Positions 7,546 through 17,485 of a DNA stretch of 64,000 bases are shown here, piece after piece. A program made the translations under genes and the position numbers. Source of the stretch: Leptotrichia sp. HSP-536 (GTDB taxonomy: Bacteria > Fusobacteriota > Fusobacteriia > Fusobacteriales > Leptotrichiaceae). Every line of letters starts with the position of its first letter. Position 1 is the first letter of the stretch. The notes beneath the pieces are model-generated. The model saw only the letters and a program-made list of their open reading frames with translations. It was not told the DNA's origin and ran no database searches. Where the stretch lies: the NCBI RefSeq assembly GCF_041199985.1, contig NZ_CP165647.1:868001-932000 (forward strand). Reading direction: 5' to 3'.

Positions 7546-10500
7546 ATGAAAAAGATGAGAAATGCCAAAAAACTAGTTCTTTTAACTGCATTATGTGCGA
7601 TAATAAGCTGTGGTGCTGCTGGCGGCGGAGCTGGTGATAAAACATCAGATAATACTCCAACGCCAACAAATCCGAATAAACCTATAGATTTAAAACCTGT
7701 GGATAATAACCCAGTACCGATAAATCCGAATAAACCTATAGATTTGAGACCTGTAAATAAAAGATATACTGAAATAGATTTTTCAAAGATGAACTATGAT
7801 AATACAAATTATAAGTTTAAAGAAGCTGAAAATAAAGATGAAATAGGAAAAGGAGAGTACGGATATAATATATATTATTGGGATCCTAATTATACTTTCT
7901 ATCCAGACAATACTGTAACATATAAGAATAAAATGATAATAAAAGATGGCGGTATAGGTTTGAACTTTGTACCAAAGGGTGATCAGTCTGTTAATTATCT
8001 TTCTAAAATTTATATGAAAGATATAATTAGAAAGGTAACAGATAAATTTAAAAAGGAACTCAAAAATCGGAATGAAATAGAAGTAAATGAAGGTGGAACT
8101 TATATTGTATTTAATAATTCAGAAGTCAATTTATCAGATCTAGATATAAGAAGTTTATTGGATAGGAAAATAGAAAAATATGGATATAACAGTTTTGCAG
8201 ATCCTATTATTATTAGGGGTAATGGAAAAATGTTTAAATTTAGAAATTCTAAAATTATAATAGATGAAAGTGTAAATTTAGGAACTAGTGCAGACGATGA
8301 ATATCTTAAATTAATGAGATTGATGATAAATCCAAAATTTGAAGTTACAGATGAAGCAAAAATTACAGGAAATGGTGATAACCTAATCGGAGTAAGAGCA
8401 ATTGGAGGAAGATATTATACTGGGAATTATTATAATGGAGTACATGGGCGATCCCCAAGTAAAGACGGAATTTTCTGGAGTGAAAATAAGGGAAAAATTG
8501 AAATGTTAGGAAATAATTCAATTGGTGTTTTTCTAAAAGGTGTATCAGGATTTTCAAATGGTTTAGGTATTGATAATGCAACAATAATTGTCAATAAGAA
8601 TTCTGTAGGAGTTTATGCAGTTTATGATAAAGGAGACTTTGAGGATCTAGATTTAAATTTAAAAATTAGATACGATGACTTTCCAAAAATCTACAATACA
8701 AGTGACAGTATAATTGAAATTGGAGAAAATTCCACTGGTATGTATTTATATACGAAATATTATAATACTAAAATGGAATTTCTTAATCGTTCGAATGGTT
8801 CTAGACCTTATATTATAGATAAAGGTAAAAATGCAACAGGAATGGTATTTAATATTAATAATGAAATGTCACCAACACAACCGGATGGAGGATATGTAGA
8901 TGGAGGTAATAGTGGAGGTTCTATCCAACTTTTAAAAGATAGACCAACAGGAATATATGTTACAGGAGCAGGAAAAGTAGACATATATAATAAAAATAAT
9001 GGTAAAATCATAATTGGAAACTCAGAAGATAAAAAATCTCCAGGAATAGGAATGTATTCAGACAATCCTAATGGTACTATACACAATCATCACGCAAGTA
9101 TAGAAATTGGTAAAAACTCGATAGGTATGGCAGGAGTAAATGGTACAACTGTTGAAAATAATAAAGGCGGTGATATCGTAATTAAAGGTGACAATAGTAT
9201 AGGTATGTATCTAGCAGATGGAGCTAAAGGAGTTAACGACGGTGTAATAAGAACTGAAACTAATAGTTCTGATCCAATATTAAAAAATGTAGTTGGTGTT
9301 TACCTTGGAAAAAATGCAGAATTTACAAATAAACAAGATGCCCGAATCGTAATAAATTCAGAAGGCGGAGCAGCCATTGTACTTGCAGGAGGTAATATAA
9401 TAGAAAATCGTGGAACTATCCAAGTAAGCGGGGGAGCAGTAGAGCAAAGAACCGAACCTGATGTAATAATAAAATCCCTTTCAAATAGAGTAATGCCTGT
9501 AAAAAAAGATTTAGGAATATATGTAGATTCACTAGGAGAAACAAATCCTATCGAAGGTCTAGCTAATCTTGGACTAAAAGGCGCCGAACTTTTAATCGGA
9601 GCAGAAGCCACTGAAAAAACTAACGCAACAGAAGTTACAGTTGGAAAAGACGTACTTGATCCATTTAACAAATCAATTAAGGAAAGTAACATCCCATATT
9701 GGACTGTAGGTTCAGGCTCATTAATTTGGGAAGCAAATCCTGAAATCAAGGACAACCGAGTTGAAAAAGTTACTTTGAAAAAACAATCTTACACAAAATT
9801 TGCTGATGAAAAGACAAAAGATGTGGCAGAAGGGCTTGATGAAAAATACGTTGTGGCAAGCGAAAAAGATAAGCAGATATTTAATTACATGAACACACTA
9901 AGAGATGCCGAAAGTTTAGGAAAAGTCTACAAGGAGATTGCTGGAAGCCAATACATTAATGTTCAACAAAGAATAAACCAGACAGACAACCTTTTAGACA
10001 GCCAAATTTCATCCTTGCAAAAAGACAATGCAGGCAAAGCTGGACATCATGTTGAAACATTCTTTAATAAAGATAAGCATGACTTCAAGACCGAAGAAGT
10101 TCCAAATACAACAAGCACAGCTTTCGGAGCTTCCTACCTGTTCAATAATACTGACAGTAACTGGGGAGCTTACGGAGGTGTTGCAATAAATAACTATAAA
10201 TTCAAGGATACAGGGCATTCAAAGGAAAGCGTCTCAATGCTTAAGGCTGGTGGATACAAGAAATTTGACTTGAGCATTGGCGACCTTGACTGGACTTTAG
10301 GTGGAGATGTGTTTGTTTCACAAAACTCAATGAAGCGTAGAATTATGACAGATAAAGTTTATGAAAACAAAGCTGACTACAATGCTTATGGATTCTCAGT
10401 TAAGAATGAAATCAGCAAGACTTATGAGTTAGGTGAAAATTCTACTATTAAGCCTTATGGAGCGTTAAGGATTGGATACGGAAGCTTTGGAAAGATTAAG

Positions 10501-10863
10501 GAAAAGGATGCGACTATGGGGCTAGATATTAAAGGGAACAGCTATTACTCAGTTAAACCAGCAGCTGGTATTGAACTTGGATATTCTAAACAAGTTACAG
10601 ATAAAACTAAGTTAAAAGCTTCTTTGGATTTAGCGTACGAGCATGAGCTTGGAAAGGTTGACCACAAGGAAAATGAGATAAAGTTTATAAATGCGAGAAC
10701 TGGGTATAAAAGAAAATCTGCAAAAGACGAAAGTCGTGGAAACTTGAGTACCGGGGTGAAGGTCGGACTGGAGACAGGAAGATTTAACTTTTCGGTAAAA
10801 GGTGGTTATGACACGAAAGATAAGAATGCTCATGTTGGTGTAGGAATTGGGGCATCATTCTAA
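7546..10863 (+). CDS. Type V autotransporter with lipobox leader
   Basis: The 1105-residue protein has a hydrophobic leader ending in CAIISCGAAGGG, which looks like a lipoprotein signal with cysteine at about residue 23. A low-complexity spacer with two copies of NPNKPIDL follows, then a long passenger (about residues 75-760) rich in short G-N-D-I repeats such as ENNSTGMY- and GDNSIGMYLADG-like units typical of a beta-helix. The last 270 residues form an autotransporter beta-barrel ending in GVGIGASF, with the expected C-terminal phenylalanine. It should export its passenger to the cell surface as an adhesin-like protein. The G+C-richer wording of codons in the last third suggests a more conserved barrel. 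Passenger ligand unknown. Confidence 0.88.
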   Translation: MKKMRNAKKLVLLTALCAIISCGAAGGGAGDKTSDNTPTPTNPNKPIDLKPVDNNPVPINPNKPIDLRPVNKRYTEIDFSKMNYDNTNYKFKEAENKDEIGKGEYGYNIYYWDPNYTFYPDNTVTYKNKMIIKDGGIGLNFVPKGDQSVNYLSKIYMKDIIRKVTDKFKKELKNRNEIEVNEGGTYIVFNNSEVNLSDLDIRSLLDRKIEKYGYNSFADPIIIRGNGKMFKFRNSKIIIDESVNLGTSADDEYLKLMRLMINPKFEVTDEAKITGNGDNLIGVRAIGGRYYTGNYYNGVHGRSPSKDGIFWSENKGKIEMLGNNSIGVFLKGVSGFSNGLGIDNATIIVNKNSVGVYAVYDKGDFEDLDLNLKIRYDDFPKIYNTSDSIIEIGENSTGMYLYTKYYNTKMEFLNRSNGSRPYIIDKGKNATGMVFNINNEMSPTQPDGGYVDGGNSGGSIQLLKDRPTGIYVTGAGKVDIYNKNNGKIIIGNSEDKKSPGIGMYSDNPNGTIHNHHASIEIGKNSIGMAGVNGTTVENNKGGDIVIKGDNSIGMYLADGAKGVNDGVIRTETNSSDPILKNVVGVYLGKNAEFTNKQDARIVINSEGGAAIVLAGGNIIENRGTIQVSGGAVEQRTEPDVIIKSLSNRVMPVKKDLGIYVDSLGETNPIEGLANLGLKGAELLIGAEATEKTNATEVTVGKDVLDPFNKSIKESNIPYWTVGSGSLIWEANPEIKDNRVEKVTLKKQSYTKFADEKTKDVAEGLDEKYVVASEKDKQIFNYMNTLRDAESLGKVYKEIAGSQYINVQQRINQTDNLLDSQISSLQKDNAGKAGHHVETFFNKDKHDFKTEEVPNTTSTAFGASYLFNNTDSNWGAYGGVAINNYKFKDTGHSKESVSMLKAGGYKKFDLSIGDLDWTLGGDVFVSQNSMKRRIMTDKVYENKADYNAYGFSVKNEISKTYELGENSTIKPYGALRIGYGSFGKIKEKDATMGLDIKGNSYYSVKPAAGIELGYSKQVTDKTKLKASLDLAYEHELGKVDHKENEIKFINARTGYKRKSAKDESRGNLSTGVKVGLETGRFNFSVKGGYDTKDKNAHVGVGIGASF

Positions 10864-10903
10864 ATGTTTGATTGTTTTTTCTTTTAAATAATTTTATATT
10901 TTC

Positions 10904-10940
10904 GAGAGTTACTTCAATTTTTTGGAGTAGCTCTTTTTTT
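10904..10940 (+). terminator. Intrinsic terminator after the autotransporter
   Basis: GAGAGTTACTTC pairs with GGAGTAGCTC and is followed by a run of eight T. Confidence 0.65.
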
Positions 10941-11005
10941 CCATCATAAATTGCAATATTAATTGCGATATTTTACTAAATTTTTTATTTTAATTGTACT
11001 GCCTA

Positions 11006-11033
11006 TTGACAAAACAGAAATATAAGGTACACT
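11006..11033 (+). promoter_or_regulatory. Promoter of the PspA/YdjI pair
   Basis: TTGACA (11006-11011) and TACACT (11028-11033) with a 16-base spacer lie upstream of the AGGAGG at the pspA-like start. Confidence 0.5.
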
Positions 11034-11091
11034 TTTATTGATAAATAGATTTTTTTATGTAAAAAATAAATAAAAATCAGGAGGAAGAAAA

Positions 11092-11778
11092 ATGGCTAGT
11101 ATTTTAGGGAGATTTAAAGACATTATGTCAGCTAATATTAATTCACTATTGGATAAGATGGAAAATCCAGAAAAAATGATAGATCAGTATGTGAGAAACA
11201 TGGAAAGAGATCTTAACAGCGTAAAATCAGAAACTGCTGCAGTTATGGCTCAGGAAAGCTCTGCAAAAAGAAAAGTCATAGAATGTGAAGATGAAATAAA
11301 AAAAATGGATAACTATGCAAGAAAAGCATTAAAATCAGGAAATGAAAGCGATGCAAAATTATTTCTTGAAAAAAAAGCAACTCTTCAAACTAAATTAGAA
11401 TCACTTAACAACGATAAGGAAATTGCAGCCCAAAATGCTTTAAAAATGCGTGAAATGCACGACAAACTTGCAAAAGATATTCAAACATTATCTGCAAAAC
11501 GAAGTGAAATCAAGGCAAAAATGAAAATGGCAAAAACTAGCGAAAGAATAAGTTCTCTTACAGGAGCAGGAGCAAACGGAAATATTTCAGCCTTTAACGC
11601 AATGGAAGAAAAAGCCAACAGAATGATTGACGAAGCAAATGCAAAAATGGAATTAAATACGCCAAAAAGTGACGGAATTGATGATTTAATGAAAAAATAC
11701 GATGACAATTCATCAGAAACAACTTCAGCTGTTGACGACGAACTTGAAAGAATGAAAAAAGAAATGGGACTAGAATAG
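11092..11778 (+). CDS. pspA: PspA/IM30 family envelope-stress protein
   Basis: The 228-residue protein begins with the PspA/IM30 signature (FKDIMSANINSLLDKMENPE) and continues as an almost unbroken coiled coil (KMDNYARKALKSGNESDAK). PspA proteins assemble as ESCRT-III-like oligomers on the inner face of the cytoplasmic membrane and protect it during stress. AGGAGG precedes the ATG. The next gene starts 18 bases after the stop and encodes a YdjI-like zinc-ribbon protein, the same partnership as ydjF-ydjI in Bacillus subtilis, which supports a membrane-maintenance role. Confidence 0.9.
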   Translation: MASILGRFKDIMSANINSLLDKMENPEKMIDQYVRNMERDLNSVKSETAAVMAQESSAKRKVIECEDEIKKMDNYARKALKSGNESDAKLFLEKKATLQTKLESLNNDKEIAAQNALKMREMHDKLAKDIQTLSAKRSEIKAKMKMAKTSERISSLTGAGANGNISAFNAMEEKANRMIDEANAKMELNTPKSDGIDDLMKKYDDNSSETTSAVDDELERMKKEMGLE

Positions 11779-11796
11779 GAGAAGGTGAAATTAACT

Positions 11797-12780
11797 ATGG
11801 GATTATTTGGCAATCAATTTGCAAATGTTGTTGAATGGGAAGAATTCAACGATGATATGCTATTTTGGAAATGGTCGAACAAGGAAATTAAAAAAGGTTC
11901 AAAACTTATTATAAAACCTGGACAGGATGCAATATTCCTTTATAACGGCAAAGTGGAAGGAGTTTTTGTAGATGATGGAAGATACGACATCGAATCTCAA
12001 ATTATTCCGTTTCTATCCACATTAAAAGGCTTTAAATTTGGATTTAATTCTGGAATAAGAGCCGAAGTGCTGTTTATCAATACAAAAGAAGTTACTGTAA
12101 AATGGGGAACTAAAAATGCTGTCAACATTCCTGCGGCAGGACTTCCTGGAGGAATGCCAATTCGTGCTTTCGGTACAATGGCTTGTAGAATTGACGATTA
12201 TAATGTTCTTATTGATAAAATTGCTGGAATTAAGCAACAGTTTTATATTGACGATGTGAAGGAACGTGTACTTTCAATGCTAGATCAGCTGCTTATGAGA
12301 TGGATTTCAAGAGAAGGAAAGGATATGTTCAATCTTCAAATGAATTCATTTGAAATAAGTTCAGGAATAAGACAGGATCTGGATATGGAAATGAGAAAAA
12401 TAGGGCTTTGTGTTCCAAGTTTTTCAATTTCCAGTTTTAATTATCCTGAAGAAATCAAGCGAATGCAAGAAAAAGTCGCAGGGCAAAGCATGGTTGGCGA
12501 TGTAAACAGATACACTCAAATGGCTATGGCTGACTCTATGGGAAATGATTCTTCAGGCGGGAATATGGCAAGCAATATGGCTGGAATGCAAATGGGAATG
12601 ATGATGGGACAGCAAATGATGAACCAAATGCAAAATAACCAAAATCAGCAAGCACAACCATCACCTCAAAATCAGTCTCCAGCCTCATCTGATGCCACAC
12701 CACCAAAATTCTGCCCTGAATGTGGAACAAAAACAAACGGAGCAAAATTCTGTCCTGAATGTGGTAAAAAATTAATATAG
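11797..12780 (+). CDS. YdjI-like SPFH-domain protein with C-terminal zinc ribbon
   Basis: The frame can also start at GTG 11785, but the family begins MGLFGNQFANVVEW, so ATG 11797 is chosen; the AGGAGAAGG site overlaps the GTG and would be too close for it. An SPFH/virion-core-protein-like domain fills about residues 1-230, a low-complexity methionine- and glutamine-rich linker follows (MGMMMGQQMMNQMQ), and two CPECG knuckles near the C-terminus form a zinc ribbon. In B. subtilis YdjI recruits the PspA homologue to the membrane. The protein most likely anchors or localises the PspA encoded just upstream. Confidence 0.85.
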   Translation: MGLFGNQFANVVEWEEFNDDMLFWKWSNKEIKKGSKLIIKPGQDAIFLYNGKVEGVFVDDGRYDIESQIIPFLSTLKGFKFGFNSGIRAEVLFINTKEVTVKWGTKNAVNIPAAGLPGGMPIRAFGTMACRIDDYNVLIDKIAGIKQQFYIDDVKERVLSMLDQLLMRWISREGKDMFNLQMNSFEISSGIRQDLDMEMRKIGLCVPSFSISSFNYPEEIKRMQEKVAGQSMVGDVNRYTQMAMADSMGNDSSGGNMASNMAGMQMGMMMGQQMMNQMQNNQNQQAQPSPQNQSPASSDATPPKFCPECGTKTNGAKFCPECGKKLI

Positions 12781-12790
12781 TAAAATTTTT

Positions 12791-12816
12791 AAGGGGTGTT
12801 ACACCCCTTATTTTTT
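12791..12816 (+). terminator. Intrinsic terminator after the pspA pair
   Basis: AAGGGGTGT and ACACCCCTT form a perfect stem followed by six T. Confidence 0.85.
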
Positions 12817-12928
12817 GTATTTTCTTTGTTCTCATAATTTTAAGATATGCCTTATTTAAATTTATGGTATCTTTTTTTAATATTTTTCCAAACTTTTGAA
12901 ACATTCTAATTTCTTTTTGATTAATTTA

Positions 12929-14230
12929 TTATATAATTTTCAAAACAGCCTTCTGTTTTTCAACTTTTTCCCCAGTCAAAACAAACGCCTCCAAAATCAT
13001 ATTTTTAGCCTCTTCCACATTTTCATTATTATTATAGTAAATTTCAGCTATTTTTTCATTTCCAGTTATCTTTTCTCCCACTTTTTTAAAAATATTTATT
13101 CCGACTGAATGGTCAATTTCATCTCCTTTTTTTGCACGTCCAGCACCTATAATCATTGCTGCTTTCCCAATTTTTTCTGTTTTTATTTTTTTCACATATC
13201 CTTCTTTTTTAGAAAAAATTTCCATTACAGATTTTGCTTTTGGCAATAAATCATAATTATTTACAAGCTCTTTATTCCCGCCACTCGCTTCAATAAATTC
13301 ACCTAAAATTTTCAATGCGCTTCCATTTTTTATCACTTCATCAATTTTTTCCTTTCCTTCTTCCAGTTCCCTTATTTCGCTTTTTTCCATTAATGCCAAA
13401 CTTACAATTGTATAAACAACTTCCTTTAAATCGTCTGCATAGTTTCCTTTCAGAAATTCAATCGCCTCAATAATTTCATTCGCATTTCCTACAGCATGCC
13501 CCAATGGCTCATCCATATTACTTAACACAACCCTTACTTTTCTGCCAGCTCCTTTCCCTATTTCAATCATTCTTTGCGCCAATTTTTCAGCTTGCTCCAA
13601 ATTTTTCATAAAAGCTCCGTCCCCAACTTTTACATCAAGAATTATAACATCTGAATGAATTGCCAGCTTTTTGCTCATAATACTGCTTGCAATTAGGGGA
13701 ATGCTTGGCACAGTTGCCGTAACATCACGTAAAGAATATAATTTTTTATCAAGCGGAACAATTTTATCACTGTAGCCCATAAGCCCGATTCCTGTCTTAT
13801 TAGCAATTTTCACAAGTTCATCTTTTGCAGTCGAAAATTTAAATCCTTCAATTGATTCAAATTTATCAATCGTTCCTCCAGTATGTCCAAGCCCTTTTCC
13901 AGACAATTTTACATTTCCCATTCCAAGTGCAGATAAGATTGGAGAAAGTACAGCGGTAACCTTGTCCCCAACTCCGCCAGTACTGTGCTTGTCCACTAAA
14001 AATCTGTTTATTTCATCAAATTTTATAACATCTCCAGAATCTCTCATCAGCATTGTAAATTTTAACAATTCTTCCTTTGCCATATCATTAAAATAAACTG
14101 CCATAAGAAATGCCGACATTTGATAATCAGGTATATTTCCAGCTAAATAGCCATTTAACAGGAATTCCATTTCTTTATCTGAAAGTTTTTTATTATCACG
14201 TTTTTTTTGAATTATATCCACTGCTCTCAT
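12929..14230 (-). CDS. pdp: Pyrimidine-nucleoside (thymidine) phosphorylase
   Basis: The 433-residue protein matches the pyrimidine-nucleoside phosphorylase family in length. Visible signatures are the N-terminal helical domain (MRAVDIIQKKRDNKKLS), the family motif around DKHSTGGVGDKVT, the glycine-rich GKGLGHTGGTIDKFES phosphate/nucleoside site and the C-terminal domain. It splits uridine, thymidine or deoxyuridine with phosphate into base and (deoxy)ribose 1-phosphate. The gene downstream of a BMP-type nucleoside lipoprotein gene on the same strand fits nucleoside scavenging. deoA would be the alternative name if it were thymidine-specific. Confidence 0.92.
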   Translation of the reverse strand: MRAVDIIQKKRDNKKLSDKEMEFLLNGYLAGNIPDYQMSAFLMAVYFNDMAKEELLKFTMLMRDSGDVIKFDEINRFLVDKHSTGGVGDKVTAVLSPILSALGMGNVKLSGKGLGHTGGTIDKFESIEGFKFSTAKDELVKIANKTGIGLMGYSDKIVPLDKKLYSLRDVTATVPSIPLIASSIMSKKLAIHSDVIILDVKVGDGAFMKNLEQAEKLAQRMIEIGKGAGRKVRVVLSNMDEPLGHAVGNANEIIEAIEFLKGNYADDLKEVVYTIVSLALMEKSEIRELEEGKEKIDEVIKNGSALKILGEFIEASGGNKELVNNYDLLPKAKSVMEIFSKKEGYVKKIKTEKIGKAAMIIGAGRAKKGDEIDHSVGINIFKKVGEKITGNEKIAEIYYNNNENVEEAKNMILEAFVLTGEKVEKQKAVLKII

Positions 14231-14276
14231 AAAAATCAGCTCCTAGATTTTAAATTTTTGTTTAAAAACAGAAAGA

Positions 14277-14322
14277 GGCTGTTTAAAAGAACGATATTTT
14301 TAATACCAATCTTAAACAACCA
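14277..14322. terminator. Hairpin terminator between bmp and pdp
   Basis: GGCTGTTTAA and TTAAACAACC can pair and are followed by T-rich sequence on both strands. It sits after the bmp stop and may reduce read-through into pdp. Confidence 0.5.
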
Positions 14323-14372
14323 TTTTTTACATAAATAATTTAAAAAACAAAATTATTTATATCTTTATAAAA

Positions 14373-15413
14373 TTATATTGATGATTTTACAACAATTTTT
14401 CCATCTTTAATATCTTGTTTAATTTGTTCCAATTTTTTAAGGTTTTCTTCACCAATTTTGTCTTTTGTAAATTCAAAGTTTGTAGTTCCTACACCATTTT
14501 CCTTGATTCCAAAAGTTTGCAACTTAGCTTCAAATTTTCCGTCCACAGCAGCTTTAATTATATCGAATGTTGCATTATCAACATATTTTAGCATAGATGT
14601 TAAAATGATTCCTGGATATAAGCCATCCTGATTGGAATCTACACCAATACCATAAATATTTTTTTCTTTAACTGCTTGGAAAACCCCTAGTCCACTTGCT
14701 CCAGCAGCATGATAAATAACATCTGCACCTTGTTGAACCAATGTTTCAGTTTTAGCTTTAGCTGATGCCTGGTCGTTAAATGCATTGTTTCCTCCAATAT
14801 AAACGGGTAAAACTTTAATTTCAGGTTTTACATATTTTGCACCTTGTTCATATCCAGCATAGAATCTGTTAATCAATTCAGATTCATTTGCACCAACAAA
14901 TCCAATAGTCCCTGTTTTATCCATCATTCCAGCCAATGCTCCAACTAAGAATGAACCTTCTTGTTCTTTAAACAAGATAGAAGCAACATTTGGCAATCCG
15001 TTTACAGTTTCATCAATTATTGCAAATTTTTGATTAGGGAATGTCTGAGCTACTGCAACTAATGAATCTTTCATTGTATATCCAACTGCAATAATCAAAT
15101 CAAATTCTCCAGATTCCGCGAACTGTGTCAAAGCATTTTTTGCTTCTGTAGCAGGATCTTTGGGCTCATATTCCTTAAAAGTTATTCCCAATTCCTTCTG
15201 AGCTTTTTGTAATCCTCTAAAAGTCGCATCATTAAATGACTTGTCACCTTTTCCACCAGTAGAATATACTACCGCCACAGCTTTCTTAGAATTTGTTGAA
15301 TCAGCAGATGTCTTTCCATCTTTTACCTGCTCCCCTGTAGCTGGTTTATTTCCACAAGCCACAACTAACATTAGTGCAAAAATTACACTAAAAATCGTTA
15401 CAATTCTTTTCAT
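14373..15413 (-). CDS. BMP-family nucleoside-binding lipoprotein
   Basis: The 346-residue protein has a lipoprotein signal ending LMLVVACGN, with cysteine about residue 20. It continues as a BMP/PnrA (TmpC) periplasmic-binding fold, shown by VVYSTGGKGDKSFNDATFRG, KFAIIDETVNGLPN, EGSFLVGALAGMM and GIGVDSNQDGLYPG. Members bind purine or other nucleosides and feed an ABC importer. No permease or ATPase gene of that importer is next to it. The neighbour pdp suggests uptake followed by phosphorolysis. Confidence 0.9.
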   Translation of the reverse strand: MKRIVTIFSVIFALMLVVACGNKPATGEQVKDGKTSADSTNSKKAVAVVYSTGGKGDKSFNDATFRGLQKAQKELGITFKEYEPKDPATEAKNALTQFAESGEFDLIIAVGYTMKDSLVAVAQTFPNQKFAIIDETVNGLPNVASILFKEQEGSFLVGALAGMMDKTGTIGFVGANESELINRFYAGYEQGAKYVKPEIKVLPVYIGGNNAFNDQASAKAKTETLVQQGADVIYHAAGASGLGVFQAVKEKNIYGIGVDSNQDGLYPGIILTSMLKYVDNATFDIIKAAVDGKFEAKLQTFGIKENGVGTTNFEFTKDKIGEENLKKLEQIKQDIKDGKIVVKSSI

Positions 15414-15517
15414 TTTCTCCTCCTAAAAATTTTTATTTTTCTATATTTAATTATACCTTATTTTTCAAAATTTTAAAATAGTATTTTTTATTTTTTCAAT
15501 TTTTTTCATAAATTTAC

Positions 15518-16732
15518 CTAATCAACTAATGTCGGATTAAAGTCTTCAACCCAAGGCAACCCAAATTTATTAAGGGCATCCATAAATGGATCTGGATTCA
15601 TTTCTTCCACATTAAATACTCCCGGTTTTTTCCATTCTCCAGTAAGAACCATTGCAGCTCCAATCATTGCAGGCACTCCTGTCGTATAAGAAATTGCTTG
15701 CGAGCTAACTTCCTTGTAACATTCCTGATGATCGCATACATTATATACATAATAAGTTTTTTCTACACCGTCTTTTTTACCTCTGAAAATATTTCCAATG
15801 TTTGTTTTACCTTTTGTTCTAGGTCCAAGTGAAGCTGGATCAGGCAATACTGCTGTCAAGAATTGCAATGGCACAATTTGTTTTCCTTCAAATTCTATTG
15901 GCTCAATTGAAGTCATTCCTACATTTTCAAGCACTTTTAGGTGAGTCAGGTAACTTTGCCCAAAAGTCATAAAAAATCTAATTCTTTTAATTCCTTTAAT
16001 ATTTACTGCAAGCGATTCCAACTCTTCGTGGTGCAGTAAGTACATATCTTTTTCACCAATTTGTGGGAAATTGTATACTCTTTTGATTTCCATTGGCTCT
16101 GTTTCTACCCACTTTCCTTCTTCCCAGTAACTTCCGTTAGCTGTAACTTCCCTAATGTTAATTTCAGGATTAAAGTTTGTTGCAAATGGATAACCATGAT
16201 CTCCAGCATTTGCGTCAAGAATATCAATGTAATTTATTTCATCAAAATAATGTTTTTGTGCATACGCCGAAAATACTCCAGTTACTCCTGGATCAAATCC
16301 ACTTCCTAAAATAGCCGTAATTCCAGCCTTTTCAAATTTTTCCTTGTAAGCCCATTGCCATTTGTACTCAAATTTGGCTGTGTCCAAAGGCTCATAATTT
16401 GCTGTGTCCAAATAATCAGTCTTAGTTTCAAGACAGGCATCCATAATTGTCAAATCTTGATATGGCAAAGCTACATTTATCACAATGTCAGGCTTATATT
16501 CGTTAATCAATGCCACTAACTCAGGAACATTGTTAGCATCAACCTGTGCAGTTTGAATTTCAATTCTTCCAGCATATTTACTTTTTTCAATTCTTTCCTT
16601 GATTTCATCACATTTCACTTTTCTACGGCTAGCTATCATAATTGAACTAAATACTTCTGAATTTTGTGCACATTTATGACAAACTACATTTGACACTCCT
16701 CCAGCTCCGATTACTAATGCTTTTTTTCCCAT
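15518..16732 (-). CDS. Carboxynorspermidine dehydrogenase (saccharopine dehydrogenase family)
   Basis: The start is ATG 16732 (MGKKALVIGAGGVSN); the longer frame from TTG 16750 lies inside the AGGAGG site and is unlikely. The protein has an N-terminal dinucleotide fold (GAGGVSNVVCHKCAQN) and a family-typical C-terminal half with GSGFDPGVTGVFSAYAQK. It matches carboxynorspermidine/carboxyspermidine dehydrogenases, which use NADPH to join aspartate semialdehyde and a diamine. The partner decarboxylase nspC is encoded 19 kb away at 35440, so the pathway is present but split. A saccharopine-type activity in lysine metabolism is less likely given nspC. Confidence 0.85.
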   Translation of the reverse strand: MGKKALVIGAGGVSNVVCHKCAQNSEVFSSIMIASRRKVKCDEIKERIEKSKYAGRIEIQTAQVDANNVPELVALINEYKPDIVINVALPYQDLTIMDACLETKTDYLDTANYEPLDTAKFEYKWQWAYKEKFEKAGITAILGSGFDPGVTGVFSAYAQKHYFDEINYIDILDANAGDHGYPFATNFNPEINIREVTANGSYWEEGKWVETEPMEIKRVYNFPQIGEKDMYLLHHEELESLAVNIKGIKRIRFFMTFGQSYLTHLKVLENVGMTSIEPIEFEGKQIVPLQFLTAVLPDPASLGPRTKGKTNIGNIFRGKKDGVEKTYYVYNVCDHQECYKEVSSQAISYTTGVPAMIGAAMVLTGEWKKPGVFNVEEMNPDPFMDALNKFGLPWVEDFNPTLVD

Positions 16733-16799
16733 TAATTTTTGCCTCCTCAAATTTATTTAATAAAATATTTTTCTTTTCTCTTTATCATTATTATACTGT

Positions 16800-17330
16800 A
16801 AAATTTTTATTATGTAAATTATTTTTTTAATTTTTTTTATTAAAAGTTCAAAAAAAATTCTATATAATATTCGTTGAATTATAAATATATTTCTTAATTT
16901 AACATACTTTATACAGATAAAGAATATTGTAATTAATACAACCAGTTATAGAAAAGGCAGATGAAAAATGAAATCAGGAGACAATATATCTATTCTTGTA
17001 TCATAAACATAGAAATATCCGATACAAATTTCCAAATCCAACATTAATAAATAATCAAAAAATATAAAGTTTTGAAAATGAACAGAAAAATGCAATAAAT
17101 TATTTAGAAGTTAGGAAGAAATGCAGTGAAGAAAAAGTTCTTGAAAAGCATCGGATGAAAATGAATGAAAAAAATAAATTTTTTAAACTTATAAAAGAAG
17201 AGCTGGAAGATAAAAAAAATGCCAAATAAAATGGAAATATTTAACAGAATCCAGCAAAAAGTTTACTGCTTTTACAAGCTAAAGTAGCTTGCTAGATAAA
17301 TATTTAGAAAAAATTAATTAAAATTAACAA
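16800..17330. other. Gene-free stretch with a short coding relic
   Basis: No complete gene is found in about 700 bases. A lysine- and glutamate-rich frame without a start (about 17067-17229, containing NYLEVRKKCSEEKVLEKH) reads like the degraded 3' part of a gene, but I cannot name the family. Nothing else structured is seen. Confidence 0.35.
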
Positions 17331-17367
17331 AGACTGTCTCATAAGAATGATTTTGTGAAACAGTCCT
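17331..17367 (-). terminator. Hairpin terminator downstream of the AI-2E transporter gene
   Basis: GACTGTTTCA and TGAGACAGTC pair on the reverse strand and a T-rich tail follows. It lies about 120 bases past the stop. Confidence 0.5.
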
Positions 17368-17485
17368 TGTCATAAAAAAATGATTAGTTTTCTGACCAAT
17401 ATCTGTTAATCCTAAGCTTTATTTGAATAAGGCAGTAATTAACATTAAGAAGTTTTGAGAAATAGTACAGATTATCATTATTTCT

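Noticed and set aside
16733..16750. A longer N-terminus for the carboxynorspermidine dehydrogenase from TTG 16750.
   Set aside because: The extension is the AGGAGG ribosome site itself, so it cannot be coding for the real protein.
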